From the NCBI RefSeq assembly GCF_001922305.1, contig NZ_CP018839.1, positions 2,418,001 through 2,482,000 on the forward strand: DNA of 64,000 nucleotides. Direction: 5' to 3'. The translations under genes were made by a program, and so were the position numbers. This document shows positions 22,626 to 31,578 of the stretch, in pieces. The stretch comes from Thauera chlorobenzoica (GTDB taxonomy: Bacteria > Pseudomonadota > Gammaproteobacteria > Burkholderiales > Rhodocyclaceae). Numbering within the stretch: the stretch's first letter is position 1; every line of letters begins with the position of its first letter. The notes under the pieces were generated by a model. That model saw only the letters and a list, made by a program, of their open reading frames with translations, did no database searches and was not told where the DNA came from.

Positions 22626-22662
22626 TTGTCTATACAATAGAGAAGCATCGAGAGCAGGTCAA
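22626..22662 (-). promoter_or_regulatory. hut promoter with overlapping HutC-like operator
   Basis: On the minus strand a -35 TTGACC (22662-22657) and a -10 TATTGT (22639-22634) are separated by 17 bases. The imperfect palindrome TTGTATAGACAA (22637-22626) overlaps the -10. It resembles the TTGTATATACAA operators of HutC in other proteobacteria, so bound repressor would block RNA polymerase. It lies 24 bases upstream of the hutI GTG. Confidence 0.65.
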
Positions 22663-22831
22663 CACGCTTTGAAAGAAATTTTCCTGCCCGCCCCAGCGCT
22701 CTGTATAGGTACCGCAGCGGACTCGCCCTCAGTCGATATACCCGCTGGATCCACGACCCGTGGAAGCAGCGCTGGCCGCGTGCCTTTTCGTCTTCTTCCG
22801 CCACAGCAGCCCCAGGAGATCGCACATGGCA

Positions 22832-22847
22832 TTTTGTGTATACAAAA
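22832..22847. promoter_or_regulatory. second HutC-like operator, upstream of the LysR gene
   Basis: TTTTGTGTATACAAAA contains the perfect core TGTATACA and matches the hut operator consensus better than the first site. It lies 31 bases before the start of the divergent LysR-type gene, suggesting HutC may also control the LysR-gdhA side or bridge both sites. Confidence 0.6.
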
Positions 22848-22878
22848 TCTCTACCCCCCTCACTCACAGGCCTCGCCG

Positions 22879-23796
22879 ATGGAACTGAAATGGTTGGAAG
22901 ATTTCCTGAGCCTCGCTGACAGTGGCAGCTTTTCGCGCTCGGCCGAGCAGCGCCATGTGTCGCAGCCGGCCTTCTCGCGCCGGATCCGTGCCCTCGAGGC
23001 TTGGCTCGGGGTGGTGCTCGTTGACCGCAGCACCTTCCCGACCCGCTTGACCGAGGCGGGCGAGGCCTTCAAGGGGCCGGCAGCCGACCTCATCAACCGC
23101 CTCCATGGGGCGCGTGCGCTGGTACGCGGCCACCAGGCCGCCGCCGGGGATGCGCTGGTGTTCGCAGTGCCGCATACCCTCGCGTTCGCCTTCTTTCCGG
23201 CCTGGCTCGGCCGTCTCAAGACCGGCTTCGGCGAACTGCCGGTGCGGCTGGTCGCCGGCAACGTTCATGACGTGGTGACCATGCTGGTGGAAGGTGGCTG
23301 CGATCTGCTGCTGTGCTACCACCACCCGGCGCAGCCAGTGTGGCTCGATCCGGGGCGTTTCGAGGGTCTGCGCCTGCCGCTCGAGCAGGTCCGCCCCTAC
23401 CTGCCGCGGCGGCTCGTCGGGGCCGCCGACTGGCAGTTGCCGGGCCGCCCAGAGGAGCCGATCCCGTTCCTGCGCTACGGTTCCAATACCTATCTGCGGC
23501 GCATGGTCGACACCATCCTCGACCGCGCCGTCCGCCCCGCCCACCTCGCCATGCAGTACGAATCGGACATGGCCGAGAGCCTCAAGGCGATGCTGCTCGC
23601 CGGCCACGGATTGGCTTTCCTGCCGGTGAGCGCTGTCGCTCGCGAAGTGGAGCGTGGCGAGGTGGTGGTCGCCGGTGGGCCGGAATGGAGCCTGGAGATG
23701 GAAGTGCGGCTCTACCGTGACCGCGCCAACAGCCGGCCCGGATTGCTCCGGTTGTGGCAGTACCTGGCCGCGCAAACGGCACACCCCCCGGGCTGA
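22879..23796 (+). CDS. LysR-family regulator, HypT (YjiE)-like
   Basis: A 305-residue LysR-type regulator. The N-terminal helix-turn-helix [44 protein letters not shown] resembles E. coli HypT more than the average LysR protein; residues about 90-300 form the periplasmic-binding-like effector domain. In E. coli HypT responds to hypochlorite. Here the gene lies between the hut promoter and glutamate dehydrogenase, so control of glutamate catabolism is the contextual guess. ATG 22879 starts at the family-typical position. A palindromic LysR-box candidate lies between this gene and gdhA. Confidence 0.82.
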   Translation: MELKWLEDFLSLADSGSFSRSAEQRHVSQPAFSRRIRALEAWLGVVLVDRSTFPTRLTEAGEAFKGPAADLINRLHGARALVRGHQAAAGDALVFAVPHTLAFAFFPAWLGRLKTGFGELPVRLVAGNVHDVVTMLVEGGCDLLLCYHHPAQPVWLDPGRFEGLRLPLEQVRPYLPRRLVGAADWQLPGRPEEPIPFLRYGSNTYLRRMVDTILDRAVRPAHLAMQYESDMAESLKAMLLAGHGLAFLPVSAVAREVERGEVVVAGGPEWSLEMEVRLYRDRANSRPGLLRLWQYLAAQTAHPPG

Positions 23797-23840
23797 GCAA
23801 GGCTGCGTAGGAGAAGCTCGCGCCTGGTGCCGCTCCCCCT

Positions 23841-23855
23841 ATGCGCAATACGCAT
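23841..23855. promoter_or_regulatory. candidate LysR-box upstream of glutamate dehydrogenase
   Basis: ATGCG-CAATA-CGCAT is a perfect 5-base inverted repeat with the T-N11-A pattern expected for LysR-type sites. It is about 84 bases before the gdhA start and directly after the LysR gene. This is pattern evidence only. Confidence 0.4.
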
Positions 23856-23938
23856 GGCCCGATGTAGCAACGGCATGTGCTTACGCCTTGCCGATCCACA
23901 CAATGCACGCACCTTCCACCCCAGCCAGAGGCACACAG

Positions 23939-25249
23939 ATGAGTGCGACACGACAAGACAAGACGAGCCCGGACCGGCTCGCCGGCCTTTCCTACCTCAA
24001 TCCGGCCGCGCCCGAGCCGTGGGCGAGCTTCGTCGAGCAGATCGAGCGTGTGCGTCCCTACCTGGGTTCGCTCGAACGCTGGATCGAAACCCTGAAGCAT
24101 CCCAAGCGCACCCTGATCGTAGATGTGCCGATCGAGCGCGACGACGGCACTGTCGCCCACTACGAGGGCTACCGGGTGCAGCACAGTCTGTCGCGCGGGC
24201 CGGGTAAGGGCGGCGTGCGTTTCCACCCCGACGTCACCCTCAACGAGGTCATGGCGCTCGCCGGCTGGATGACGATCAAGAATGCCGCGGTCGGTCTGCC
24301 CTTCGGCGGCGCCAAGGGCGGCATCCGGGTCGATCCAGCGAGCGTCAGCAAGGGCGAGCTGCAGCGCATCACCCGCCGCTACACCTCGGAGATCGGCATC
24401 GTCATCGGCCCCGATAAGGACATCCCGGCACCCGACGTTGGCACCAACGCAATGACGATGGCGGTGATGATGGACACCTTCTCGATGAACCGCGGCGGCA
24501 CCGCCACCGGCGTCGTCACCGGAAAGCCGATCGCGCTCGGCGGCAGCCTCGGCCGCCAGGAGGCGACCGGCCGCGGCGTCTTCATCGCCGCGCGCGAAGC
24601 CGCCCGCCACCTGAAGCTGCCGATCGAGGGCGCGCGCGTGGTCGTGCAGGGCTTCGGCAACGTCGGCGGCATCGGTGCGCAGCTGTTCCACGAGGCCGGT
24701 GCGCGCGTGATCGCGATCGCTGACCACAGCGCCACCCTGGTCAACGAAGCCGGCATCGACATCCCCGCCGCGCTCGAACACGCCGCCGCGTACGGCGAGC
24801 TGGCCGGCTTCGGCGGTGCCGCGTCGCTCGACCTCGAGGCGTTCTGGCGCCTGGAATGCGAGTTCCTCGTCCCCGCCGCACTCGAAAGCCAGCTCACCGC
24901 CGAGCGCGCCGCCGGAGTGCATGCCTGCATCATCGTCGAAGGCGCCAACGGCCCGACCACCCCGGCGGCAGACGACGTGCTGCGCGAGCGCGGCATCCTG
25001 GTGGTGCCCGACGTGCTCGCTAATGCCGGCGGCGTCACCGTGTCCTATTTTGAGTGGGTGCAGGATTTCTCCAGCTTCTTCTGGACCGAGGACGAGATCA
25101 ACGACCGCCTTGAGCGCATCATGGTCGGCGCCTTCGGTGCGATCTGGAAGGTGGCGCAGGAAAAGCAGGTGTCGCTGCGCACCGCCGCCTTCATCATTGC
25201 CTGTCACCGCGCGCTGGAGGCGCGCGCCGAGCGCGGGCTGTATCCCTGA
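23939..25249 (+). CDS. gdhA: glutamate dehydrogenase (RocG/GudB-like)
   Basis: Interconverts glutamate with 2-oxoglutarate and ammonia. The 436-residue length and segments [36 protein letters not shown] (catalytic lysine) and [17 protein letters not shown] (dinucleotide fold) fit the catabolic RocG/GudB-like class more than E. coli GdhA. Cofactor preference cannot be read with certainty. ATG 23939 has AGAGG about 8 bases upstream. Its position beside hut and near pxp suggests it takes glutamate from both pathways into the TCA cycle. Confidence 0.95.
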   Translation: MSATRQDKTSPDRLAGLSYLNPAAPEPWASFVEQIERVRPYLGSLERWIETLKHPKRTLIVDVPIERDDGTVAHYEGYRVQHSLSRGPGKGGVRFHPDVTLNEVMALAGWMTIKNAAVGLPFGGAKGGIRVDPASVSKGELQRITRRYTSEIGIVIGPDKDIPAPDVGTNAMTMAVMMDTFSMNRGGTATGVVTGKPIALGGSLGRQEATGRGVFIAAREAARHLKLPIEGARVVVQGFGNVGGIGAQLFHEAGARVIAIADHSATLVNEAGIDIPAALEHAAAYGELAGFGGAASLDLEAFWRLECEFLVPAALESQLTAERAAGVHACIIVEGANGPTTPAADDVLRERGILVVPDVLANAGGVTVSYFEWVQDFSSFFWTEDEINDRLERIMVGAFGAIWKVAQEKQVSLRTAAFIIACHRALEARAERGLYP

Positions 25250-25447
25250 ATCACCGTCCCGGGACGTCCTGCCATTCCCGCCACGCGGACGTGCTCGATC
25301 GCGGGCAGTAGCCTGTCATGGGCCACCCGCGAATCGTTTTCGACCGCGACCGCGGCCGGCATTGTCCGGAGGCCGAATGCTGCGACGGGTGCAGTGGCTT
25401 CCGTGGGAAAGGCCATCGCCCTGATCAGCCGCCGTGCGCCGGATCCT

Positions 25448-26551
25448 TTAAGTCGGCTGCTGCAGATCGGCGATCACCGCGGCGAGGAAGCGGCCAGCTT
25501 CGCCGCCGGTGACCACGCGGTGGTCGAAGGTCAGGCTCAGCGGCAGCACCCGATGCACCACCGCGACCCCCTCGACCGCCACGACCTGGTCGTGGGCACG
25601 GCCGGCGCCGAGGATGGCGACGGTGGGCGGGACGACGACGGGGGCGGCGTACTTGCCCGCGATCATGCCGAAGTTCGACAGCGTGATCGTGCTGCCGCGC
25701 AGTTCCTCGGCGGGAATCTTGCGTGCGAGGACGTCGGCGCGCATGCGGTCGAGGCCGCGGCGCAGGTCGGCGGCGTCGCGCTGGGCGACGTCGCGCAGCA
25801 CCGGCACGAACAGGCCCTCGGCGAGGTCCACGGCGATGCCGACGTCGACCCGCTCGAGCCGGCGCAGGCCCATCGAGTGGCCGTCGTACCAGGCGTTGAG
25901 CGCGGGCTCGGCGCGGCAGCCGGCGACCAGCGCACGCACCAGGCGGATGGTGATGTCGCTGCCGGGGGCCCAGGCGTGGATGTCGGCGTCGTCGATCACG
26001 GTGGCGGCGGCGACTTCGGCCTGGGCCAGCGCCATGTTCTGCGCCATCGCCCGGCGCACGCCGCGCAGCGGCTCGGCGGGGCCGGCGGCGGCGAGCTCCT
26101 TCGCCGCGCGCTGGACGTCGCTGCGGGTGATGATGCCGTCCGCGCCTGAAGGCGCGACCATCGCCAGCTCGATGCCGAGCTGACGTGCCAGTGCGCGCAC
26201 CGCCGGAGTGGCGCGGACCGCCGACGGGCCGGTGCCGATCGCGGCCGGGGCTTCGGCATGGACTTCCTCGCCGACCTGCACCTCGCCCACCACGGTGCCG
26301 CTGTCGGCGTCTTCGTCCGTGCCCTCGAAGCCGGCCAGCGGGGCGCCGACATGGACGAGCCGGCCGGCTTCGCAGTACAGCTTGACGACGCGGCCGGAAT
26401 GCGGAGAGGGAATCTCGACGATCGCCTTCGCCGTCTCCACCGACACCAGCGGCTGGTCGGCGGCGATGTCGTCGCCGGCCTTGACGTGCCATTCGACGAT
26501 TTCAGCCTCCTGCAGGCCTTCGCCCAGGTCGGGCAGCTTGAAGATCTTCAT
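25448..26551 (-). CDS. 2-oxoacid dehydrogenase E2 (dihydrolipoamide acyltransferase)
   Basis: The 367-residue E2 core enzyme transfers acyl groups from lipoyl-lysine to CoA. Domain order is: lipoyl domain (residues 1-80, lipoylated lysine K42 in VETAKA), a peripheral-subunit-binding domain (about 113-150, ATPAVRALARQLGIEL) and the catalytic domain. The family catalytic motif DHRxxDG appears here as DHRVVTGG, with Thr in place of the usual Asp; histidine is kept. The start overlaps the E1-beta stop by 4 bases. No E3 gene is in the window. Substrate may be pyruvate, acetoin or branched-chain oxoacids; sequence alone does not settle it. Confidence 0.9.
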   Translation of the reverse strand: MKIFKLPDLGEGLQEAEIVEWHVKAGDDIAADQPLVSVETAKAIVEIPSPHSGRVVKLYCEAGRLVHVGAPLAGFEGTDEDADSGTVVGEVQVGEEVHAEAPAAIGTGPSAVRATPAVRALARQLGIELAMVAPSGADGIITRSDVQRAAKELAAAGPAEPLRGVRRAMAQNMALAQAEVAAATVIDDADIHAWAPGSDITIRLVRALVAGCRAEPALNAWYDGHSMGLRRLERVDVGIAVDLAEGLFVPVLRDVAQRDAADLRRGLDRMRADVLARKIPAEELRGSTITLSNFGMIAGKYAAPVVVPPTVAILGAGRAHDQVVAVEGVAVVHRVLPLSLTFDHRVVTGGEAGRFLAAVIADLQQPT

Positions 26552-27531
26552 GATGCCTCCTCCAGGGTGCGCCGCGCCGCGGCGACGATGCGCGCCACGC
26601 TCGGCAGGTACTGCTGCTCGAGCCGCGCGAGCGGGATCACGGTGTCGTAGCCGGTGACGCGCTGCACCGGGGCGAGCAGGGAATACAGGCCTTCCTCGGC
26701 GAGGCCGGCGGCGATCTCGGCGCCGAGCCCGGCGGTGCGCGCGGCTTCATGGACGATCACGCAGCGCCCGGTGCGCGCCACCGACTCGAGGATGGTCGCC
26801 ATGTCGAGCGGCTTGAGGGTGGCGAGGTCGATGACTTCGGCCATCACCCCCTCGGCGGCGAGGGCGTCGGCGGCGGCCTCGGTCTCGTGGATCATCGCCC
26901 CCCAGCTCACCAGGGTGAGATCGGTGCCGCCGCGCAGGGTGAAGCACACGTCCAGCGGCAGGGCCTCGCCGTCGTCGGCGACGTCCTGGCGGAACAGGCG
27001 GTAGAGCCGTGTCGGCTCGAGAAAGATCACCGGATCGGGGTCGCGGATCGCGGCCAGCAGCAGGCCGTAGGCGCGTGCCGGCGAGGACGGCATCACCACG
27101 CGCAGGCCGGGGACGTGGGCGAGCATCGCCTCGGGGCTTTCGGAGTGGTGCTCGGGGGCGTGGATGCCGGCGCCGCAGGGGGTGCGCAGCACCAGCGGGC
27201 AGGACAGCCGCCCGCGGCTGCGGTTGCGCAGGCGCGAGGCGTGGTTGATCAGGTGATCCAGCGCCGGGTAGAGGAAGCCGGAAAACTGGATCTCGGCCAC
27301 CGGCTTCAGCCCCATCGCTGCCATCCCCACGGCGGTGCCGGCGATCGCCGTTTCGGCGAGCGGGGTGTCGATCACCCGCTCCGCGCCGAAGCGCTGCTGC
27401 AGGCCGAGGGTGGCGCGGAACACGCCGCCGTTGGCGCCGATGTCCTCGCCCAGCAACACCACCGCGGGGTCGTGCTCGAGCGCGTGGGCGAGCGCCTGGT
27501 TGACTGCTTCCACAAGGTTGAGCTCAGCCAT
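26548..27531 (-). CDS. 2-oxoacid dehydrogenase E1 component, beta subunit
   Basis: The 327-residue transketolase-like beta subunit pairs with E1-alpha to decarboxylate a 2-oxoacid with thiamine diphosphate. Seen are the N-terminal VVLLGEDIGANGGVFRAT with the cofactor-activating glutamate, PLAETAIAGTAVGMAAMG, and the C-terminal transketolase domain (GRCVIVHEAARTAGLGAEIAA). ATG 27531 follows the alpha-subunit stop by 71 bases. Its stop overlaps the E2 start (ATGA), so E1 and E2 are cotranslated. Confidence 0.93.
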   Translation of the reverse strand: MAELNLVEAVNQALAHALEHDPAVVLLGEDIGANGGVFRATLGLQQRFGAERVIDTPLAETAIAGTAVGMAAMGLKPVAEIQFSGFLYPALDHLINHASRLRNRSRGRLSCPLVLRTPCGAGIHAPEHHSESPEAMLAHVPGLRVVMPSSPARAYGLLLAAIRDPDPVIFLEPTRLYRLFRQDVADDGEALPLDVCFTLRGGTDLTLVSWGAMIHETEAAADALAAEGVMAEVIDLATLKPLDMATILESVARTGRCVIVHEAARTAGLGAEIAAGLAEEGLYSLLAPVQRVTGYDTVIPLARLEQQYLPSVARIVAAARRTLEEAS

Positions 27532-27602
27532 GTTCCCCTCCGAGCGTGTCGATGAGTCCGTTGTGCGGGTGAGGCCGGGGCCGCATGCCGGCCGCGCTGC
27601 GC

Positions 27603-28700
27603 TCAAGACGATTGGTCGTGGTCCCCGCCGTTGTGCGGCGCAAAGCGCAGCGCGCTGGCGCGTTGTCCCTGCAAGGCGACGGGCAAGGTGGCGTAAAGAT
27701 AGTCGAACATCGCCGCGGTGTCCGGGGCCGGGGTGGCGAGATAGGCTTCGACCGCGGCGTTGACCGTCTCGGCGCATTCGTGGGCGAGAGCTTCTTCCTG
27801 CGCCTTGCTCCACGCGCCCAGGTGCAGCAGGTGCTTGCGCAGGCGGGCGACCGGCTCGAGCGCCCATTGTTCCTGCACCAGCGCGGGGTCGCGGTAGCGC
27901 GAGGCGTCGTCGGCGGTGGTGTGGTCGCCGAGGCGGTAGGTCAGGGCTTCGATCAGGGTCGGCCCGCCGCCGCTGCGCGCGCGCTCGATCGCCTCGCGGG
28001 CGATGTGGTGCACGGCGACGACGTCGTTGCCATCGACCTGGATGCCGTCGATGCCGGCGGCGATCGCCTTCTGCGCCAGCGTCGCGGTGGCGCTCTGCGC
28101 GCTGCGCGGCAGCGAGATCGCCCACTGGTTGTTGCTCACCACCAGCACCATCGGCGCCTTCCACACCGCGGCGAAGTTCATGCCTTCGTAGAAATCGCCC
28201 TTGGAGGTCGCGCCGTCGCCCATGAAGCACACCGCCACGCGTGCTTCGCCGCGCAGCTTGAAGGCATAGGCGGCGCCGGCGGCGTGGCACACCTGGGTGG
28301 CGATCGGCACGCAGTTGGGGAAGTCGCTGCGCGGCCCGGAGAAGTCGCAGCCGCGCTCGTCGCCGCCCCAGTAGCGCAGGCTTTCCTCGATCTTCACGCC
28401 GCGTACGAGCTGGGCCGCATGCTCGCGGTAGGACGGCAGCAGCACGTCCTCGGCGCGCATCGCCGCGGCGACACCGACGCCGACCGCCTCCTGGCCGAGC
28501 GCCGAGGCGAAGGTGCCGAGCTTGCCGGTGCGCTGCAGGGCGATCGCCTTGGCGTCGAAAGTGCGCGTCAGGTACATCGCGCGGTAGAGGGGAACGAGGG
28601 CGGCCGGGTCGCGTGCGAACGCGGGCAGCGGCGCGAGGGCTTCGCCTTCGGCGTCGATCAGGCGGACGTGTTCGATGTGGAAACGCGCGACGGTGCTCAT
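27603..28700 (-). CDS. 2-oxoacid dehydrogenase E1 component, alpha subunit
   Basis: The 365-residue alpha subunit binds thiamine diphosphate through the GDG...NN motif (FMGDGATSKGDFYEGMNFAAVWKAPMV, then VSNNQWAI), with the phosphorylation-loop-like YRLGDHTTADDASRYR typical of pyruvate and branched-chain enzymes. ATG 28700 is preceded by GGGAGA at good spacing. It is the first gene of the E1-alpha/E1-beta/E2 unit and is separated from pxpA by 234 bases that probably hold its promoter. Confidence 0.93.
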   Translation of the reverse strand: MSTVARFHIEHVRLIDAEGEALAPLPAFARDPAALVPLYRAMYLTRTFDAKAIALQRTGKLGTFASALGQEAVGVGVAAAMRAEDVLLPSYREHAAQLVRGVKIEESLRYWGGDERGCDFSGPRSDFPNCVPIATQVCHAAGAAYAFKLRGEARVAVCFMGDGATSKGDFYEGMNFAAVWKAPMVLVVSNNQWAISLPRSAQSATATLAQKAIAAGIDGIQVDGNDVVAVHHIAREAIERARSGGGPTLIEALTYRLGDHTTADDASRYRDPALVQEQWALEPVARLRKHLLHLGAWSKAQEEALAHECAETVNAAVEAYLATPAPDTAAMFDYLYATLPVALQGQRASALRFAPHNGGDHDQSS

Positions 28701-28934
28701 GGCAATCTCCCTTTCCGGCCGAGGCTGGTGTGCAGGGGCGCGGAGTGATGCGGTTTCGGTCGCGGCCCGCCGTGCACGCCGCACAGCGACCTGCGGCGGG
28801 GGCATCGGGCGGTTCTCGTCATTTGTCTGTGCCGCCGTTTGCATATTTGGAACGTCCTGCCGCGGCGATGTTCCCGGTTCGGTGCACGCCGGACCGATAA
28901 AAGCGGGCTTGCGCCGTGCGCCGGGGCGGATGGC

Positions 28935-29705
28935 TCAGGGGAGCTGCGGCAGGGGAACGATCGACCAGCCGCGGGCTTCGAGCTCGGTGCGCAGGTGGCG
29001 TGCGCTGTCCACCGCGCCGCGGGTGTCGCCGTGCACGCAGATGCTGTCCATCGCCGTGCGCAGGATCTTGCCGCTCTGGCTGACCACCCCGCCGGCGTCG
29101 AGCATGCGCAGCACGTGGGTGACGAGCGCGTCGTGGTCGTGGATCACCGCGCCGGGCGCGCCGCGCGGGACCAGCGTGCCTTTGTCGGTGTAGGCGCGGT
29201 CGGCGAAGATCTCGCCGGCCACCTTCAGCCCGGCGCGTTCGCCGGCGAAGTAGAGCTCGGACAGCACCGGGGCGAGCAGGATCAGTCCGGGGTCGATCGC
29301 TTTCACCGCGCGCGCCACGGCGTCGGCCAGCACGGCGTCCTCGCAGGCCTGGTTGTTGAGCGCGCCGTGCGGCTTGACGTGGGTGACGCGGCCGCCTTCG
29401 GCCGCAGCGATGCCGGCGAGCGCGCCGACCTGGTAGATGATCATCGCTTCGAGTTCGGCCGGGGCGATCTTCATCGGCCGGCGGCCGAAGCCCTGCAGGT
29501 CGGGGTAGGCGGGGTGGGCGCCGAGGCTTGCCCCGGCGGCGCGCGCGCTGCGCACGGTGTGGCGCATCACCACCGGGTCGCCGGCGTGGAAGCCGCAGGC
29601 GATGTTGGCCGAGCGCACCACCTGCAGCAAGGCTGCGTCCTCGCCCATGGTCCAGGCGCCGAAGGATTCGCCGAGATCGGCGTTGAGGTTGATGGTCTGG
29701 TTCAT
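28935..29705 (-). CDS. pxpA: 5-oxoprolinase subunit A (LamB/YcsF family)
   Basis: The 256-residue PxpA works with PxpB and PxpC in ATP-dependent opening of 5-oxoproline to glutamate. The family start NLNADLGESFGAWTMGEDAALL and SANIACGFHAGDP are present, as are GRVTHVKPHGALNN and SICVHGDT. It lies 46 bases after pxpC. Its position at the end of marR-pxpB-pxpC-pxpA makes all three subunits available from one transcript. Confidence 0.95.
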   Translation of the reverse strand: MNQTINLNADLGESFGAWTMGEDAALLQVVRSANIACGFHAGDPVVMRHTVRSARAAGASLGAHPAYPDLQGFGRRPMKIAPAELEAMIIYQVGALAGIAAAEGGRVTHVKPHGALNNQACEDAVLADAVARAVKAIDPGLILLAPVLSELYFAGERAGLKVAGEIFADRAYTDKGTLVPRGAPGAVIHDHDALVTHVLRMLDAGGVVSQSGKILRTAMDSICVHGDTRGAVDSARHLRTELEARGWSIVPLPQLP

Positions 29706-29751
29706 CGGCGGGGCTCCGTGAGGTCGGGAGGGCGGTGGGGCGGGCTGTTGA

Positions 29752-30804
29752 TCAGTAGAGCGGTCGATATTCGGCGGCGAGGGCGTGCACGACGCCGTCG
29801 ACCAGGTTGCCGGTGTACAGCGCGACGAGGTCGATGCCGTCGGGCGGCAGGGTGCGGATCGAGGCGATCAAGGCCTGGGTCTCGGCTTCCGCGGCACGTG
29901 CGATGCGGGCGCCCTCGGCGGCGGTCACGGCGGCGAAGCGCAGCGCCTGGCCGGGGCGCAGCGCGGCGAGGCGGCCGAGGTCGGCGCTGATCACGGTGGC
30001 GATCTTGGGGTAGCCGCCGGCGGTCTGGGCGTCGGCGAGCAGCACGATCGGCTGGCCGGCGCCGGGGACCTGGATCGAGCCGGGCACGGTGGCGTCGGAC
30101 ACGATCTCGGCGGCGCCGGTGTGCTCGAGCGTTGCGCCCTCGAGGCGGATGCCCATGCGGTCGGCCTCGGTGGTGACGCGATACTCGCCACCCACCAGCG
30201 CTTCGAGCGCGGCGGGGCGGAAGTGGTCGTGCTGCGGGCCGGGCACCAGGCGGATCGGGGCGGGATCGGCCGCGGGCGGCTGGGTGAGCACGCGGTCGCT
30301 GCCCCAGGGCTCGGCGTCGGCGGTGAGTGCCAGGCGCGTGCCGGCGGCGAGCGCACGGCCATCCACGCCGCCGAGGCCGGCGCGCACATAGGTCGAGGCG
30401 CTGCCCATCACCGCCGGCGGCTCGAGGCCGACGACCGCGACCATGGCGATGCGCCCGCCGTCCATCTTGCGGATGCGCAACTGCTCGCCGTCGGCCAGGG
30501 TCACCGAGCGCCACGGCGCGAGCGGACGGCGGCCCTCGCTGCTTTCGTGCTCGAGCACCGTGTCGCCGGCCACCGCGATCTTCACCGCGCCGCCGCGCGC
30601 GGCGAGGCGCAGGCCGCCGTCGAAGCATTCGATCACCGCGGCGTCCTCGGTGCGGCCGGCGAGTGCGTTGGCGAGGCGCATCAGGCGACGATCGAGCACG
30701 CCCGCCCAGGGCACGCCGATGCGGCGGTGGCCGCGGCGCCCGCCGTCCTGGATCGAGGCGAAGGCGCCGGGGGAGAGGATCTCGAGTTCGGTGCGGGGGC
30801 TCAT
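29752..30804 (-). CDS. pxpC: 5-oxoprolinase subunit C (biotin-dependent carboxyltransferase-like)
   Basis: The 350-residue PxpC belongs to the KipA/allophanate-hydrolase subunit 2-like family. Seen are FASIQDGGRRGHRRIGVPWAGVLDRRLMRLANALAGR at the N-terminus, PGPQHDHF, the YRVTTEADRMGIRLEG segment, and PIVLLADAQTAGGYPKIATVI. Its ATG overlaps the pxpB stop by 4 bases. It was long annotated as a carboxylase-related protein; the 5-oxoprolinase role follows from work on PxpABC and the gene order here. Confidence 0.94.
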   Translation of the reverse strand: MSPRTELEILSPGAFASIQDGGRRGHRRIGVPWAGVLDRRLMRLANALAGRTEDAAVIECFDGGLRLAARGGAVKIAVAGDTVLEHESSEGRRPLAPWRSVTLADGEQLRIRKMDGGRIAMVAVVGLEPPAVMGSASTYVRAGLGGVDGRALAAGTRLALTADAEPWGSDRVLTQPPAADPAPIRLVPGPQHDHFRPAALEALVGGEYRVTTEADRMGIRLEGATLEHTGAAEIVSDATVPGSIQVPGAGQPIVLLADAQTAGGYPKIATVISADLGRLAALRPGQALRFAAVTAAEGARIARAAEAETQALIASIRTLPPDGIDLVALYTGNLVDGVVHALAAEYRPLY

Positions 30805-31562
30805 GCGGCGTTCTCCGCGGGGGACGGGGTGCTATCCAGCCACTGCAGGGGGTCGATGTCGGCGCTGGCGAGGCCGGCCTCGAGGGCGCGGCATTCGTCG
30901 GCGCTCACCGGGACGAAGCGCACCCGGTCACCGGCGGCGAGCAGCGAGGGCGCGGCGCGGCGGGCGTCGAACAGCGGCACCGGGCAGCGTCCGAGCAGAT
31001 GCCAGCCGCCGGGGCTCTCCCACGGGTAGATCGCGGTCAGGCCGGTGGCGATTGCCACGCTGCCGGCGGGCACGCGCACGCGCGGCTGGGTGCGGCGCGG
31101 CAGGCGCAGGCGCTCGGGCAGGTCGCCCATGAAGGGGAAGCCGGGCAGGAAGCCGAGCATGTACACGAGGTACTCGGTGCCGCTGTGCAGGGCGATCACT
31201 TCGTCCGTGCCGATGCCGAGGGTTTGCGCCACTTCGGCCAGATCGGGCGCGGCCTCGCCCTCGTAGCACACCGGCAGGCGCCAGTGGCGACCGTCGGCGG
31301 GGCTACCCTGCCCGGCGGCGGCGATCAGCGGCTGCAGCACGCCGAGCACCGCGTCGCGGTCGGTGGCGAGTGGATCGAAAAACACCGTCAGCGAGCGGAA
31401 GGTGGGCATGGTTTCGGTCACGCCTGGCAGGCCGCCCGCCTGCTGCAGGCGCACGATGGCGGCGTCGAGCGCATTGACCGCGGCGAGCAGGGCGGGGTCG
31501 ATGATGCTGCCGAACTCGATGGTGAGCGCGGCGTCGCCCGCGTCGAGAACCCGAAAACTCAT
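30801..31562 (-). CDS. pxpB: 5-oxoprolinase subunit B (KipI-like)
   Basis: The 253-residue PxpB/KipI-like protein shows the family segments DAALTIEFG, PVCYEGEAAPDLAEVA, YLVYMLGFLPGFPFMGDLPERLRLPRRTQPRVRVPAGSVAIA and YPWESPGGWHLLGRCP. It partners PxpC in the ATP-using 5-oxoprolinase. ATG 31562 has AGGAGG about 6 bases upstream, and it begins 16 bases after the marR stop. Confidence 0.95.
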   Translation of the reverse strand: MSFRVLDAGDAALTIEFGSIIDPALLAAVNALDAAIVRLQQAGGLPGVTETMPTFRSLTVFFDPLATDRDAVLGVLQPLIAAAGQGSPADGRHWRLPVCYEGEAAPDLAEVAQTLGIGTDEVIALHSGTEYLVYMLGFLPGFPFMGDLPERLRLPRRTQPRVRVPAGSVAIATGLTAIYPWESPGGWHLLGRCPVPLFDARRAAPSLLAAGDRVRFVPVSADECRALEAGLASADIDPLQWLDSTPSPAENAA

Positions 31563-31578
31563 GGCGGACCTCCTATAG

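Noticed and set aside
25250..25447. Short plus-strand frame (25318-25512) after gdhA
   Set aside because: It runs into the E2 gene antisense, has no ribosome site and has Arg/Cys-rich shadow composition.
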